A stretch of 40,543 nucleotides of DNA from Actinomycetota bacterium (GTDB lineage Bacteria > Actinomycetota > AC-67): contig JBAZZY010000027.1 in assembly GCA_041658565.1 (NCBI GenBank), forward strand, positions 1-40,543, written 5' to 3'. The translations under genes and the position numbers were made by a program. Position 1 is the first letter of the stretch. The number at the start of each line of letters is the position of its first letter. Shown one piece after another: positions 14,954 to 22,449 of the stretch. The notes below the pieces were generated by a model that saw nothing but the letters and a program-made list of their open reading frames with translations, made no database searches and was not told the DNA's origin.

Positions 14954-15565
14954 GTGCAGATCAAGTCTGAGGACGTCAAGAAGCTCCGCGACGCTACCGG
15001 CGCGGGGATGATGGATTGCAAGAAGGCGCTCACTGAGGCAGAAGGCGACTTCGAGAAGGCGAGAGACCTGCTTCGGGAACGCGGCGTCGCAAGCGCGAAG
15101 AAGATGTCCGAACGCGTCGCCGACGAAGGGATTGTCGAGGCGTACTTGCATACGCCCGACCCGGGCGTTCCGGCAAAGGTCGGCGTGTTGATTGAGCTGA
15201 ATTGCGCGACCGACTTCGTGGCGAAGACCGACGGGTTCAGGCAGGTGGCCCGCGAAATCGCCTTGCACGTTGCCGCCGCGCGCCCGTCGGTGGTCTCGCG
15301 CGAGGATCTCCCGGTCGAAGCCGTGGAGCGTGAGCGCGATTTCGTGGCCAAGCAGGCCGAACAAGAAGGCAAGCCGGCTGCGGTGATCGAGAAGATCGTC
15401 GAGGGTCGAATGAAGTCCTTCTACGCCGAGCACTGTTTGCTCGATCAGCCGTACGTGCGCGACGATTCCAAGACGATCGCTCAGTTGCTCGACGAGGCGG
15501 CGGCGCAGATGAAGGAGCCGGTGCGTGTCCGGCGCTTCGCGCGCTTCCGCGTAGGAGCGGACTAA
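14954..15565 (+). CDS. tsf: Elongation factor Ts, short form
   Basis: EF-Ts recycles EF-Tu by expelling GDP. The protein has the UBA-like N-domain (EDVKKLRDATGAGMMDCKKAL) with the TDFVAKT motif and the C-terminal signature EPVRVRRFARFRVG. At 203 residues it resembles the short Thermus/Thermotoga type and lacks the duplicated core subdomain found in longer homologues of about 270-280 residues. It starts at a GTG with GAGGAG upstream. Confidence 0.94.
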   Translation: MQIKSEDVKKLRDATGAGMMDCKKALTEAEGDFEKARDLLRERGVASAKKMSERVADEGIVEAYLHTPDPGVPAKVGVLIELNCATDFVAKTDGFRQVAREIALHVAAARPSVVSREDLPVEAVERERDFVAKQAEQEGKPAAVIEKIVEGRMKSFYAEHCLLDQPYVRDDSKTIAQLLDEAAAQMKEPVRVRRFARFRVGAD

Positions 15566-15568
15566 CGC

Positions 15569-16291
15569 GTGGAATCGGGGCAGCGGTACCGGAGGGTCTT
15601 GCTCAAACTGTCGGGCGAGATGCTCGCCGACCCTGCGCGCGGCTACAACATCGACGGCGACGTCGTTCATGGGCTTGCGGCCGAGTTGAAGTCCGCCCGT
15701 GATCTGGGGGTGCAGATCGCCGTCGTGGTCGGCGGCGGCAACATCTTCCGAGGCACGTCGCCGCAGGCCCAGGGGATGGACCGGGCGCGCGCCGACTACA
15801 TGGGGATGCTCGGCACCATGGTGAACTGCTTGGCCCTCGCGGATGCCCTGGAGAAGGCCGATGTGCCAACGCGTGTGCAGTCGGCGATCACTATGACGCA
15901 GGTCGCCGAGCCGTACATGCCACGCCGCGCGGTCCGCCACCTAGAGAAGGGCAGGATCGTGATCTTCGGCGCCGGGATGGGGGTGCCGTACTTCTCGACC
16001 GATACGACTGCCGCGCAGCGCGCTCTGGAGACCGGGTGTGAGGCGATCTTCAAGGCGACGAAGGTCGACGGGGTGTACGACTCTGATCCGAAGAAGAACG
16101 CCGAAGCGCGTCGCTATGACGAACTCACCTACATCCAGGTTCTGAACGACGGGCTGGGCGTGATGGACTCGACGGCGATCTCGCTGTGTATGGACAACAG
16201 GCTCCCGATCATGGTGTTCGACATGCAGGTGCACGGCAACATTCGCCGCGCGCTCTCGGGGGAGCCCATCGGTACGCTGGTGCATGAGTGA
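15569..16291 (+). CDS. pyrH: UMP kinase
   Basis: This amino-acid-kinase-fold enzyme phosphorylates UMP to UDP. The 240-residue protein contains YRRVLLKLSGEML, VVGGGNIFRG, DYMGMLGTMVNCLAL and GNPFFSTD-like GVPYFSTDT, then ATKVDGVYDSDP. It starts at a GTG 3 bases after tsf. Length and motifs are typical. Confidence 0.95.
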   Translation: MESGQRYRRVLLKLSGEMLADPARGYNIDGDVVHGLAAELKSARDLGVQIAVVVGGGNIFRGTSPQAQGMDRARADYMGMLGTMVNCLALADALEKADVPTRVQSAITMTQVAEPYMPRRAVRHLEKGRIVIFGAGMGVPYFSTDTTAAQRALETGCEAIFKATKVDGVYDSDPKKNAEARRYDELTYIQVLNDGLGVMDSTAISLCMDNRLPIMVFDMQVHGNIRRALSGEPIGTLVHE

Positions 16292-16307
16292 CGAGCGGGA
16301 GTGAACG

Positions 16308-16865
16308 ATGATCGAACAGGCGCTGAAGTCCGCTGATGAAAAGATGCACAAGGCCATCGATGTCGCTCGCGATGAGTTCGTCGGTGTTCGCACCGGCCGC
16401 GCCTCACCGGCCCTGGTTCAGCGGATCTCGGTCGACTACTACGGGACGTCTACGCCCTTGCAGCAGCTCGCCGGGATCTCTGTCCCGGACCCTCGCAGCT
16501 TGCTCATTTCTCCGTACGACCCGTCCGCCATCTCCGCCATCGAGAAGGCGATCTTGGCGAGCGATCTTGGGATCACCCCTTCGAACGACGGGCGTGCGAT
16601 TCGCCTCGGGTTTCCCTCGCTCACTGAAGAGCGACGCAAGGAGCTGATCCGCCTAGTGCGCGATCGCGCCGAGCACGGCCGTGTGGCCATTCGGAACGTG
16701 CGTCGGCACGCGAAGGAGGAGATCGAGCGGGACAACAAGTCCGGCGACGTTTCCGACGACGACATGCATCGCGCCGAGAAGGAGCTTCAGAAGCTGACCG
16801 ACAAGTTCGTCGCCGAGATCGACGAGATGCTTGGGCGCAAAGAAGCCGAGCTGCTGGAGGTCTAG
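16308..16865 (+). CDS. frr: Ribosome recycling factor
   Basis: This 185-residue protein splits post-termination ribosomes with EF-G. It contains the family signatures VRTGRASPALVQRI, the LQQLAGISVPDPRSLLISPYD segment, DGRAIRLGFPSLTEERRKEL and RNVRRHAKEEI. The ATG at 16308 follows GAGCGGGAG. It directly precedes cdsA. Confidence 0.96.
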   Translation: MIEQALKSADEKMHKAIDVARDEFVGVRTGRASPALVQRISVDYYGTSTPLQQLAGISVPDPRSLLISPYDPSAISAIEKAILASDLGITPSNDGRAIRLGFPSLTEERRKELIRLVRDRAEHGRVAIRNVRRHAKEEIERDNKSGDVSDDDMHRAEKELQKLTDKFVAEIDEMLGRKEAELLEV

Positions 16866-17739
16866 GATCTCCGCGGCGCCGGATCCGAGCAGTCCCGAAC
16901 CCGACGACGCAGGCGGCCCCGCCGCCGCGCCGCAGGGCGGCGGGCGAAACCTGACCCTGGCCATCCTCACGGGCCTGGGACTCGTGGGTCTGATCCTCCT
17001 CACTCTGTTCACTTCCAAGGTCGCTTTCTTCCTCCTTGTTGTTGCCGCCGTGCTGATGGCGCAGTGGGAGCTGTACCGGGCTCTTGGGTCGCGCGGGTTG
17101 CGCGCGGCTGAGCTGTTCGGAGTCGCCGCCGGGTTCCTTGTGCTTCTGGGCGCGCTCGTCGGGGGTCCGGGTGCGGTCGCGTTTGCACTCACGATGTGCG
17201 TGATTGCGGTGATGTTGTGGTACCTGGCCGATCCCGAACGGTCGCAAGCGACGCCTGGGATGGCAGTGACGCTGTTCGGCCTTGTCTACGTTCCGTTCTC
17301 GGGCGCGCACGTTATTCTGATGCGAAACCTGGAGCACGGGCCCGCTCTAACGATTGCCTACATTGGGCTGGTGGCGCTGTACGACATCGGAGCATTCACG
17401 TCCGGCAGCCTGTTCGGCCGTCGTCCAATGGCGCCGTCGATCAGCCCCAAGAAGACGTGGGAAGGGCTTGCGGGAGCCACGCTTTTCGTTGCGCTGATTG
17501 CCGCCGTCGCCGGACCGCACATCGGACCCTTCCGACTGGGAACCGCACTGGCCATGGCCGCCGTCGCCGCCGTCGGAGCGCCGCTTGGCGACTTGGCCGA
17601 GTCGCTGATGAAGCGGGATCTCGAGATCAAGGACATGGGCAGCATCCTCCCCGGTCACGGAGGGTTCCTGGATCGGATCGATGCGCTGCTGTTCGTCGCA
17701 CCGCCTGCCTACTGGCTGGCGCGGATGATCGTCGCGTAG
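16831..17739 (+). CDS. cdsA: Phosphatidate cytidylyltransferase (CDP-diacylglycerol synthase)
   Basis: CdsA makes CDP-diacylglycerol from phosphatidate and CTP for phospholipid synthesis. About eight hydrophobic helices are visible, with the signature region SPKKTWEGLAG and APLGDLAESLMKRDLEIKDMG, then LPGHGGFLDRID. The start is unclear. An in-frame TTG at 16831 overlaps frr by 35 bases without a good ribosome-binding site. GGAGGT (16856-16861) instead points to an ATC codon at 16867, just after the frr stop, giving ISAAPDPSSPEP. No ATG or GTG occurs before the first helix. The function is secure; the N-terminus is not. Confidence 0.92.
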   Translation: MGAKKPSCWRSRISAAPDPSSPEPDDAGGPAAAPQGGGRNLTLAILTGLGLVGLILLTLFTSKVAFFLLVVAAVLMAQWELYRALGSRGLRAAELFGVAAGFLVLLGALVGGPGAVAFALTMCVIAVMLWYLADPERSQATPGMAVTLFGLVYVPFSGAHVILMRNLEHGPALTIAYIGLVALYDIGAFTSGSLFGRRPMAPSISPKKTWEGLAGATLFVALIAAVAGPHIGPFRLGTALAMAAVAAVGAPLGDLAESLMKRDLEIKDMGSILPGHGGFLDRIDALLFVAPPAYWLARMIVA

Positions 17740-17800
17740 TCCGGTTTGGAGCGGTTGAGGTCGCGCGCGGCGCGCGGCGGTCTGGCACGATGAGGGGCGC

Positions 17801-18925
17801 ATGAAGCACATCTCAATTCTGGGCTCAACGGGCAGCATCGGGCGGCAAACCCTTGATGTTGTGCGAAAGTACCCTGATCGATTTCGCGTGCGTGCCCTTG
17901 TCGCCGGCACCAACCGCGAACTTCTCGCTGAACAGGTAGATGAGTTTGCGCCCGAAATTGCAGTCCTCGCGTGCGGCACGCCTGGAAACGGTTTCACAAC
18001 CGGTCGGGACGCGGTGATCCGTGCGGCCACCCTCCCGGAGGCGGAAGTCGTGGTCAACGCGCTTGTAGGCTCGTGTGGGCTTCTTCCGACACTGGCTGCG
18101 CTAGACGCAGGAAAAACGGTCGCGCTTGCCAACAAGGAGACTTTGATTGCCGGAGGGGATCTCGTGATGCGCAAGGTGCGCGAGCATCCCGAGCGTCTGC
18201 TTCCGGTCGACAGTGAGCACTCGGCGCTGTTTCAGTGTCTGGCCGGGCACCGACTAGCCGACGTGCGCCGGGTGATCATCACGGCTTCGGGTGGTCCGTT
18301 CCGGGGGCGATCGGCCGAAGACCTGGAACAAGTGACCATCGAGGAAGCGTTGCGTCATCCAACGTGGAGTATGGGACGCAAGATCACGATCGACTCCGCA
18401 ACGCTGATGAACAAGGGCTTGGAAGCGATCGAAGCTCACCATCTGTTCGGCATCGGTATTGATGCCGTGGATACCGTGGTGCATCCAAGGTCGATCGTGC
18501 ACGGCATCGTCGAGTTCTCCGACGGGAGCTGCTTGCTGCAGGCGTCGAGTGCAGACATGCGGCTGCCGATTCAGGTCGCGCTGTCGTGGCCGGAGCGATT
18601 GCCCGGCGGTGCCGAGCCGCTGGACTGGCAGCGCATCGGATCGCTGGAGTTCGAGCCGATCGATCACGAAGCATTCCCCAGCGTCGGACTGGCGTTTGCG
18701 GCCGCGCGCCGCGGGGGGACGTACCCGTGTGTGCTCAACGCCGCCAACGAGGAGGCAGTGAACGGTTTCTTGCGTGGCCGGATCCGCTTCCACCAGATTC
18801 CCGCGGTGGTGGAGGACGCGCTGGCCGCGCACGAAGGGATCCCCGAGATCACGCTTGAGAGCGTCCTTGAGGCAGAGGAGTGGGCGCGCGCACACGCGCG
18901 GCGCCGGATGGAGGCGATTGGGTGA
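17801..18925 (+). CDS. dxr: 1-deoxy-D-xylulose 5-phosphate reductoisomerase
   Basis: Dxr is the committed, fosmidomycin-sensitive step of the MEP isoprenoid pathway, making MEP from DXP with NADPH. The 374-residue protein has the NADPH-binding GSTGSIG (8-14), the NKETLIAGG loop, VDSEHSALFQCL, ASGGPFRG, PTWSMGRKITIDSATLMNKGLE and HPRSIVHG. The ATG at 17801 follows AGGGG. A CACGAT hexamer 10 bases upstream may be a weak -10. With ispG two genes downstream, it forms a MEP-pathway cluster. Confidence 0.96.
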   Translation: MKHISILGSTGSIGRQTLDVVRKYPDRFRVRALVAGTNRELLAEQVDEFAPEIAVLACGTPGNGFTTGRDAVIRAATLPEAEVVVNALVGSCGLLPTLAALDAGKTVALANKETLIAGGDLVMRKVREHPERLLPVDSEHSALFQCLAGHRLADVRRVIITASGGPFRGRSAEDLEQVTIEEALRHPTWSMGRKITIDSATLMNKGLEAIEAHHLFGIGIDAVDTVVHPRSIVHGIVEFSDGSCLLQASSADMRLPIQVALSWPERLPGGAEPLDWQRIGSLEFEPIDHEAFPSVGLAFAAARRGGTYPCVLNAANEEAVNGFLRGRIRFHQIPAVVEDALAAHEGIPEITLESVLEAEEWARAHARRRMEAIG

Positions 18926-20049
18926 GCGCAGTCGGAGTGATCATTTTCATCGGTGCGATCCTGGCATCGATAGGGTTGCACGAGTTCGGACATTTCATTG
19001 CCGCGAAGAGGTTCCGGATCAAAGTCGAGCAGTTCTTCATCGGATTCGGACCGCGCGTGTGGTCGGTGCGCCGCGGGGAGACCGAGTACGGGATCAAGGC
19101 GCTGCCGCTCGGCGGATACGTTCGCATCGCCGGCATGAACCCGTTTGAGGAGATCGCCCCGGAGGATCGGGACCGCGTTTTCAAGGCGCGCAAGCCCTGG
19201 CAGCGCGCGATCGTGCTTGGTGCGGGTTCGTTCACCCATTTCGTGCTCGCCGCAGCCATCATCACTGTGATCTTGTCGATGATCGGCGTTCCCGATTTCG
19301 ATCGGCCGACGACGACGGTGGAGTCGGTTACGGCCACCGTCAATGGGGATCGATCCCCGGCGGCGCAGGCCGGCATCGTCCGCGGAGACACGATTGTGTC
19401 GGTCGCCGGCGCGCGCGTGCGGTCGTGGCAGCATGCCGTCGACCTGATCAAGGCCCGACCCGGCGAGATCACCGAGATCGTGTTCCTCCACGAAGGGCAG
19501 ACGCGGCGTGCCGAGGTTCGCATCGCGGATCACAAGCCGGACGGCACCAAGGTGGGGTTCCTCGGAGTCGGCCCGCGGTTCGACGTTCTCAAGCGGTCCG
19601 TCTTCGGGGCAGCGGGGGAGTCGTTCGTCCAGATCGGCCGCGGTGCCTGGGCAAGTCTGCTGGCCATCAAGGACCTCTTCTCGCCGCATTCGCTGGGGCG
19701 GCTGTTCAAGGTGGTCACCGGTACCGAACAGCGGCTTCCCACCGACCCGGCCACGGTCGTGGGTATCGGTCAGCAGGCCGGAGGTCTGGCGCGCACCGGT
19801 GATTTCGCCGGTCTCTTCTATCTGATTGCCGGGTTCAACGTCTTCATCGGGGTGGCCAATCTGCTGCCGTTGCCGCCGTTGGACGGCGGGCATCTCGCAG
19901 TGCTTGCGTACGAGAAGATCCGCGGGCGCGACGTGGACATGCGACGCCTGCTTCCTGTGACGGCGGCGGTCATCAGTATTTTCGGCAGCCTGTTTCTGCT
20001 GTTGCTCTACCTGGACATCGTCAAGCCGCTGCCGGGGATCCCGGGATGA
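18922..20049 (+). CDS. rseP: Site-2 intramembrane metalloprotease RseP
   Basis: This 375-residue membrane zinc protease cuts membrane substrates such as anti-sigma factors. The first helix carries HEFGH (His20, Glu21, His24); a PDZ domain spans roughly residues 125-210 (SPAAQAGIVRGDTIVSVAGARV); the third zinc ligand lies in NLLPLPPLDGGHL in a late helix. The GTG at 18922 overlaps the dxr stop (GTGA). The dxr-rseP-ispG order is standard. A role in cleaving the anti-sigma-like protein at 34120 is conceivable but unproven. Confidence 0.95.
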   Translation: MSAVGVIIFIGAILASIGLHEFGHFIAAKRFRIKVEQFFIGFGPRVWSVRRGETEYGIKALPLGGYVRIAGMNPFEEIAPEDRDRVFKARKPWQRAIVLGAGSFTHFVLAAAIITVILSMIGVPDFDRPTTTVESVTATVNGDRSPAAQAGIVRGDTIVSVAGARVRSWQHAVDLIKARPGEITEIVFLHEGQTRRAEVRIADHKPDGTKVGFLGVGPRFDVLKRSVFGAAGESFVQIGRGAWASLLAIKDLFSPHSLGRLFKVVTGTEQRLPTDPATVVGIGQQAGGLARTGDFAGLFYLIAGFNVFIGVANLLPLPPLDGGHLAVLAYEKIRGRDVDMRRLLPVTAAVISIFGSLFLLLLYLDIVKPLPGIPG

Positions 20050-21188
20050 CGGACATCGTCCGACGAACGACCCGACAGATCCAGGTCGGTGACGTTGCGA
20101 TCGGAAGCGGTGCGCCGGTCAGCGTGCAGTCGATGTGCACGACGAAGACGGCCGACACGGATGCGACGTTGCAGCAGATCGCAGCGCTCGCGGCGGCGGG
20201 TTGCGACATCGTCCGGGTTGCGGTGCCGGACGCCGACGACGTTGCGGCGCTGCCGGCCATAGCGCGCGCCTCGACGATTCCGGTGATCGCCGATATCCAT
20301 TTCCAGTGGAAGTACGCGATAGCGGCACTTGAGGCCGGGTGTCACGGGATTCGCATCAACCCCGGGAACATTCGCAAGCACGACAAGGTGGCGCTGATCG
20401 GTCGCGAGGCGGCGGCGCGCGGAGTCCCTATCCGTATCGGCGTCAACGCCGGTTCAATCGAGCCGGTGATCCTGGAGCGCCACGGAGGTCCGACGCCCGG
20501 CGCCATGGTCGAAAGCGCGCTTGCCGAAGCCGGGTTGCTCGAGGATGTCGGCTTCTGCGACATCAAGATCAGCGTGAAGCACAACGACCCCCTGGTGACC
20601 ATCCAGGCCTATCGAGCGCTCGCGTCGGCGTGCGACTACCCGCTGCACCTCGGCGTCACGGAGGCGGGAACACCGACGAAGGGCGTTGTGAAGTCGGCGG
20701 TCGGTATCGGAACGCTGCTGGCCGAGGGGATCGGCGACACGATCCGGGTGTCGCTGACCGCAGACCCGGTTGAAGAAGTAAAGACCGGCATTGCCATCCT
20801 CGAGACGTTGCACTTGCGCGACCGCGGGTTTGACCTGGTTTCATGCCCGAGTTGTGGGCGAGCCGAGGTGGACGTCTTCGCACTTGCGACGGCGGTCGAG
20901 CAAAGGCTTGCGGGGATCGACGTACCGATACGCGTGGCGGTGATGGGATGCATCGTCAACGGTCCCGGTGAGGCTCGCGAGGCCGATGTCGGTGTCGCCG
21001 CCGGCAAGGGCAAGGGACAGATCTTCGTCGGCGGAGAAGTGGTTCGCACGGTCCCGGAGGAGGCGATCGTCGACGAGGTCGCAGTCGAGGTCGAGCGGCT
21101 GGCCGAGGGACTCCGCGCCGCGGGCGCGCGCGGAGTGCCGACGGTCGCCCGCATCGCCCGGCAATCCTCTCCTGGATCTCGTCTTTAG
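20046..21188 (+). CDS. ispG: 4-hydroxy-3-methylbut-2-enyl diphosphate synthase
   Basis: IspG converts MEcPP to HMBPP using a 4Fe-4S cluster. The 380-residue protein has a TIM barrel (PVSVQSMCTTKTADTDAT, ADIHFQWKYAI, GIRINPGN, KISVKHND, LGVTEAGT) and the cluster ligands Cys267 and Cys270 (CPSCGR) and Cys302 (MGCIVNGPGE), with Glu309 as the fourth. It overlaps rseP by ATGA. Confidence 0.96.
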   Translation: MTDIVRRTTRQIQVGDVAIGSGAPVSVQSMCTTKTADTDATLQQIAALAAAGCDIVRVAVPDADDVAALPAIARASTIPVIADIHFQWKYAIAALEAGCHGIRINPGNIRKHDKVALIGREAAARGVPIRIGVNAGSIEPVILERHGGPTPGAMVESALAEAGLLEDVGFCDIKISVKHNDPLVTIQAYRALASACDYPLHLGVTEAGTPTKGVVKSAVGIGTLLAEGIGDTIRVSLTADPVEEVKTGIAILETLHLRDRGFDLVSCPSCGRAEVDVFALATAVEQRLAGIDVPIRVAVMGCIVNGPGEAREADVGVAAGKGKGQIFVGGEVVRTVPEEAIVDEVAVEVERLAEGLRAAGARGVPTVARIARQSSPGSRL

Positions 21189-21201
21189 CGGACGCCTTGT
21201 T

Positions 21202-21231
21202 TTGCCCTGCGTTGCGCTTGCGGGGTACGGT
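21202..21231 (+). promoter_or_regulatory. Promoter of the SDR gene
   Basis: TTGCCC (21202-21207), an 18-base spacer and TACGGT (21226-21231). Transcription near 21238 gives a leader of about 86 bases before the GTG at 21324. It follows the ispG stop and suggests separate control of the SDR. Confidence 0.45.
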
Positions 21232-21323
21232 CGCCCGTCGCGGGTCACATCGTGGTCGGCTCCGTTCTCGTGCGGCGTCGAATGGTTGGACGAATGTGCC
21301 GTCGAGTTCGTGAAGGGGGAGCG

Positions 21324-22151
21324 GTGAGCCGGTACGACGTTCGAGACAAGACGGTTGCGATCACCGGGGCGGGAAGGGGTCTCGGCGCCGCGCTTGCGCG
21401 CGTACTGCACGCGCGCGGCGCGAACCTCGCGCTCCTGGGGCGCGCGCCGGAGCCACCGGCGGCCGTTGCCGACATGATCGGGTCGCGCGCCGCGTGGTGG
21501 GAGGCCGACGTCACCGATTCGGGGTCCGTTGCGTCCTCCGTTGCCGCCGCGGCCGAGCATTTTGGCGGTATCGACGTGGTGGTTGCGAACGCCGGGATCA
21601 ACAATTTCACTGCAGTCGCCGGGCGGGACGCAGATGCCTTCGAGCGCGTGATCGACGTGAATTTGCTGGGTTCCTGGCGCACGGTTCACGCGGCGGTGCC
21701 CTATGTTGCCGAGCGGCGTGGATACGTCCTGCTCATCTCGTCGCTGGCCGCTTGCATCCATGCTCCGCTTCAAGGCCACTACGCCGCGAGCAAGGCGGCG
21801 ATCGCCGCGCTCGCAGACTCGTTGCGTATCGAGATGAAACCTGCCGGCGCGCGCGTCGGGGTCGCGTATCTGACCTTTGTGCGCACCGACATGATGACGC
21901 GGGACACGCTCGGCGATCCGGCGGGTCGGCTCGTTTGGGCGGGCAACAAGGGGCCCTTCGGGATGGTGACCCCCGAGGAGACGGTGGCCGCACTAGTGCG
22001 CGGGATCGAGCGGCGGTCGCGCAAGATCGTCGTGCCGCGCAGGATGCTGCCGGTTGTTCTGGCCTCAGGCGCGTTTCAGCCTGTGATCGAGCCGTTCTTC
22101 CGGCCTCGCCGGATTGCCGAGGCTATCCGGGCATCCGACTCGCGCCGCTGA
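21324..22151 (+). CDS. Short-chain dehydrogenase/reductase
   Basis: This 275-residue NAD(P)-dependent oxidoreductase has the Rossmann motif TGAGRGLG (14-21), NAG at 89-91, Ser140 and the catalytic YxxxK (Tyr153, Lys157). The substrate is unknown; the C-terminal part is basic and may associate with membrane. The GTG at 21324 is chosen because AGGGGGA lies just upstream and the Rossmann strand begins soon after; an in-frame ATG at 21252 is possible. It is not part of the usual core order, and it converges on the tusA-like gene 4 bases later. Confidence 0.88.
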   Translation: MSRYDVRDKTVAITGAGRGLGAALARVLHARGANLALLGRAPEPPAAVADMIGSRAAWWEADVTDSGSVASSVAAAAEHFGGIDVVVANAGINNFTAVAGRDADAFERVIDVNLLGSWRTVHAAVPYVAERRGYVLLISSLAACIHAPLQGHYAASKAAIAALADSLRIEMKPAGARVGVAYLTFVRTDMMTRDTLGDPAGRLVWAGNKGPFGMVTPEETVAALVRGIERRSRKIVVPRRMLPVVLASGAFQPVIEPFFRPRRIAEAIRASDSRR

Positions 22152-22155
22152 CGGG

Positions 22156-22395
22156 TCAGTCGCTGCGGCGCACCAAGATGCGCGCCGAGTCGCCGGTGTC
22201 CTGGGTCGAAAGGATTTCGTGCCCGAGCATTCGGCAGATCGCCGGGAGATCGGTGCGCGCGCTTGGATCGCGCACGACGACCTCGATCGTTTGTCCTGGT
22301 TCGAGGTCGGCGATTCGCTCTTTGAATTCGGAGGCGATGCCGTCCCCGCAGCCCCGGGTTCCAAAGTCGACGATTGAAGAGGGAAGATCGCTCAT
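22156..22395 (-). CDS. TusA/SirA-like protein with a CGDG active-site motif
   Basis: This 79-residue protein aligns along its length with TusA sulfur carriers: a first strand, a Cys at the expected place (Cys16), then EFKERIADLEPGQTIEVVVRDPSARTDLPAICRMLGHEIL. Canonical TusA has CPxP; here the motif reads CGDG, so the cysteine is kept and both prolines are lost. TusA-like proteins relay persulfide sulfur or affect redox regulation; the role here is unknown. Divergent from proS with 54 bases between starts. A TACAGT hexamer on the minus strand lies 6 bases before its ATG, so its mRNA is probably leaderless. Confidence 0.75.
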   Translation of the reverse strand: MSDLPSSIVDFGTRGCGDGIASEFKERIADLEPGQTIEVVVRDPSARTDLPAICRMLGHEILSTQDTGDSARILVRRSD

Positions 22396-22401
22396 GCCGC
22401 C

Positions 22402-22407
22402 ACTGTA
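22402..22407 (-). promoter_or_regulatory. -10 element of the tusA-like gene, leaderless type
   Basis: On the minus strand TACAGT (22407-22402) ends 6 bases before the ATG at 22395. Confidence 0.45.
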
Positions 22408-22428
22408 CGGCAGTCCCGCGCGCGCAGG

Positions 22429-22441
22429 CTACCGGTAGACT
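22429..22441 (+). promoter_or_regulatory. proS -10 element overlapping a palindrome
   Basis: TAGACT (22436-22441) ends 8 bases before the proS ATG at 22450, with no Shine-Dalgarno. CTACCGGTAG (22429-22438) is a perfect 10-base palindrome overlapping the hexamer, placed where a repressor could block both divergent genes. Confidence 0.45.
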
Positions 22442-22449
22442 TGCACCCC

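Noticed and set aside
22142..22171. Bidirectional terminator between the SDR and the tusA-like gene
   Set aside because: GCGCCGC and GCGGCGC can pair, but both arms lie in coding ends and there is no T tract on either strand.
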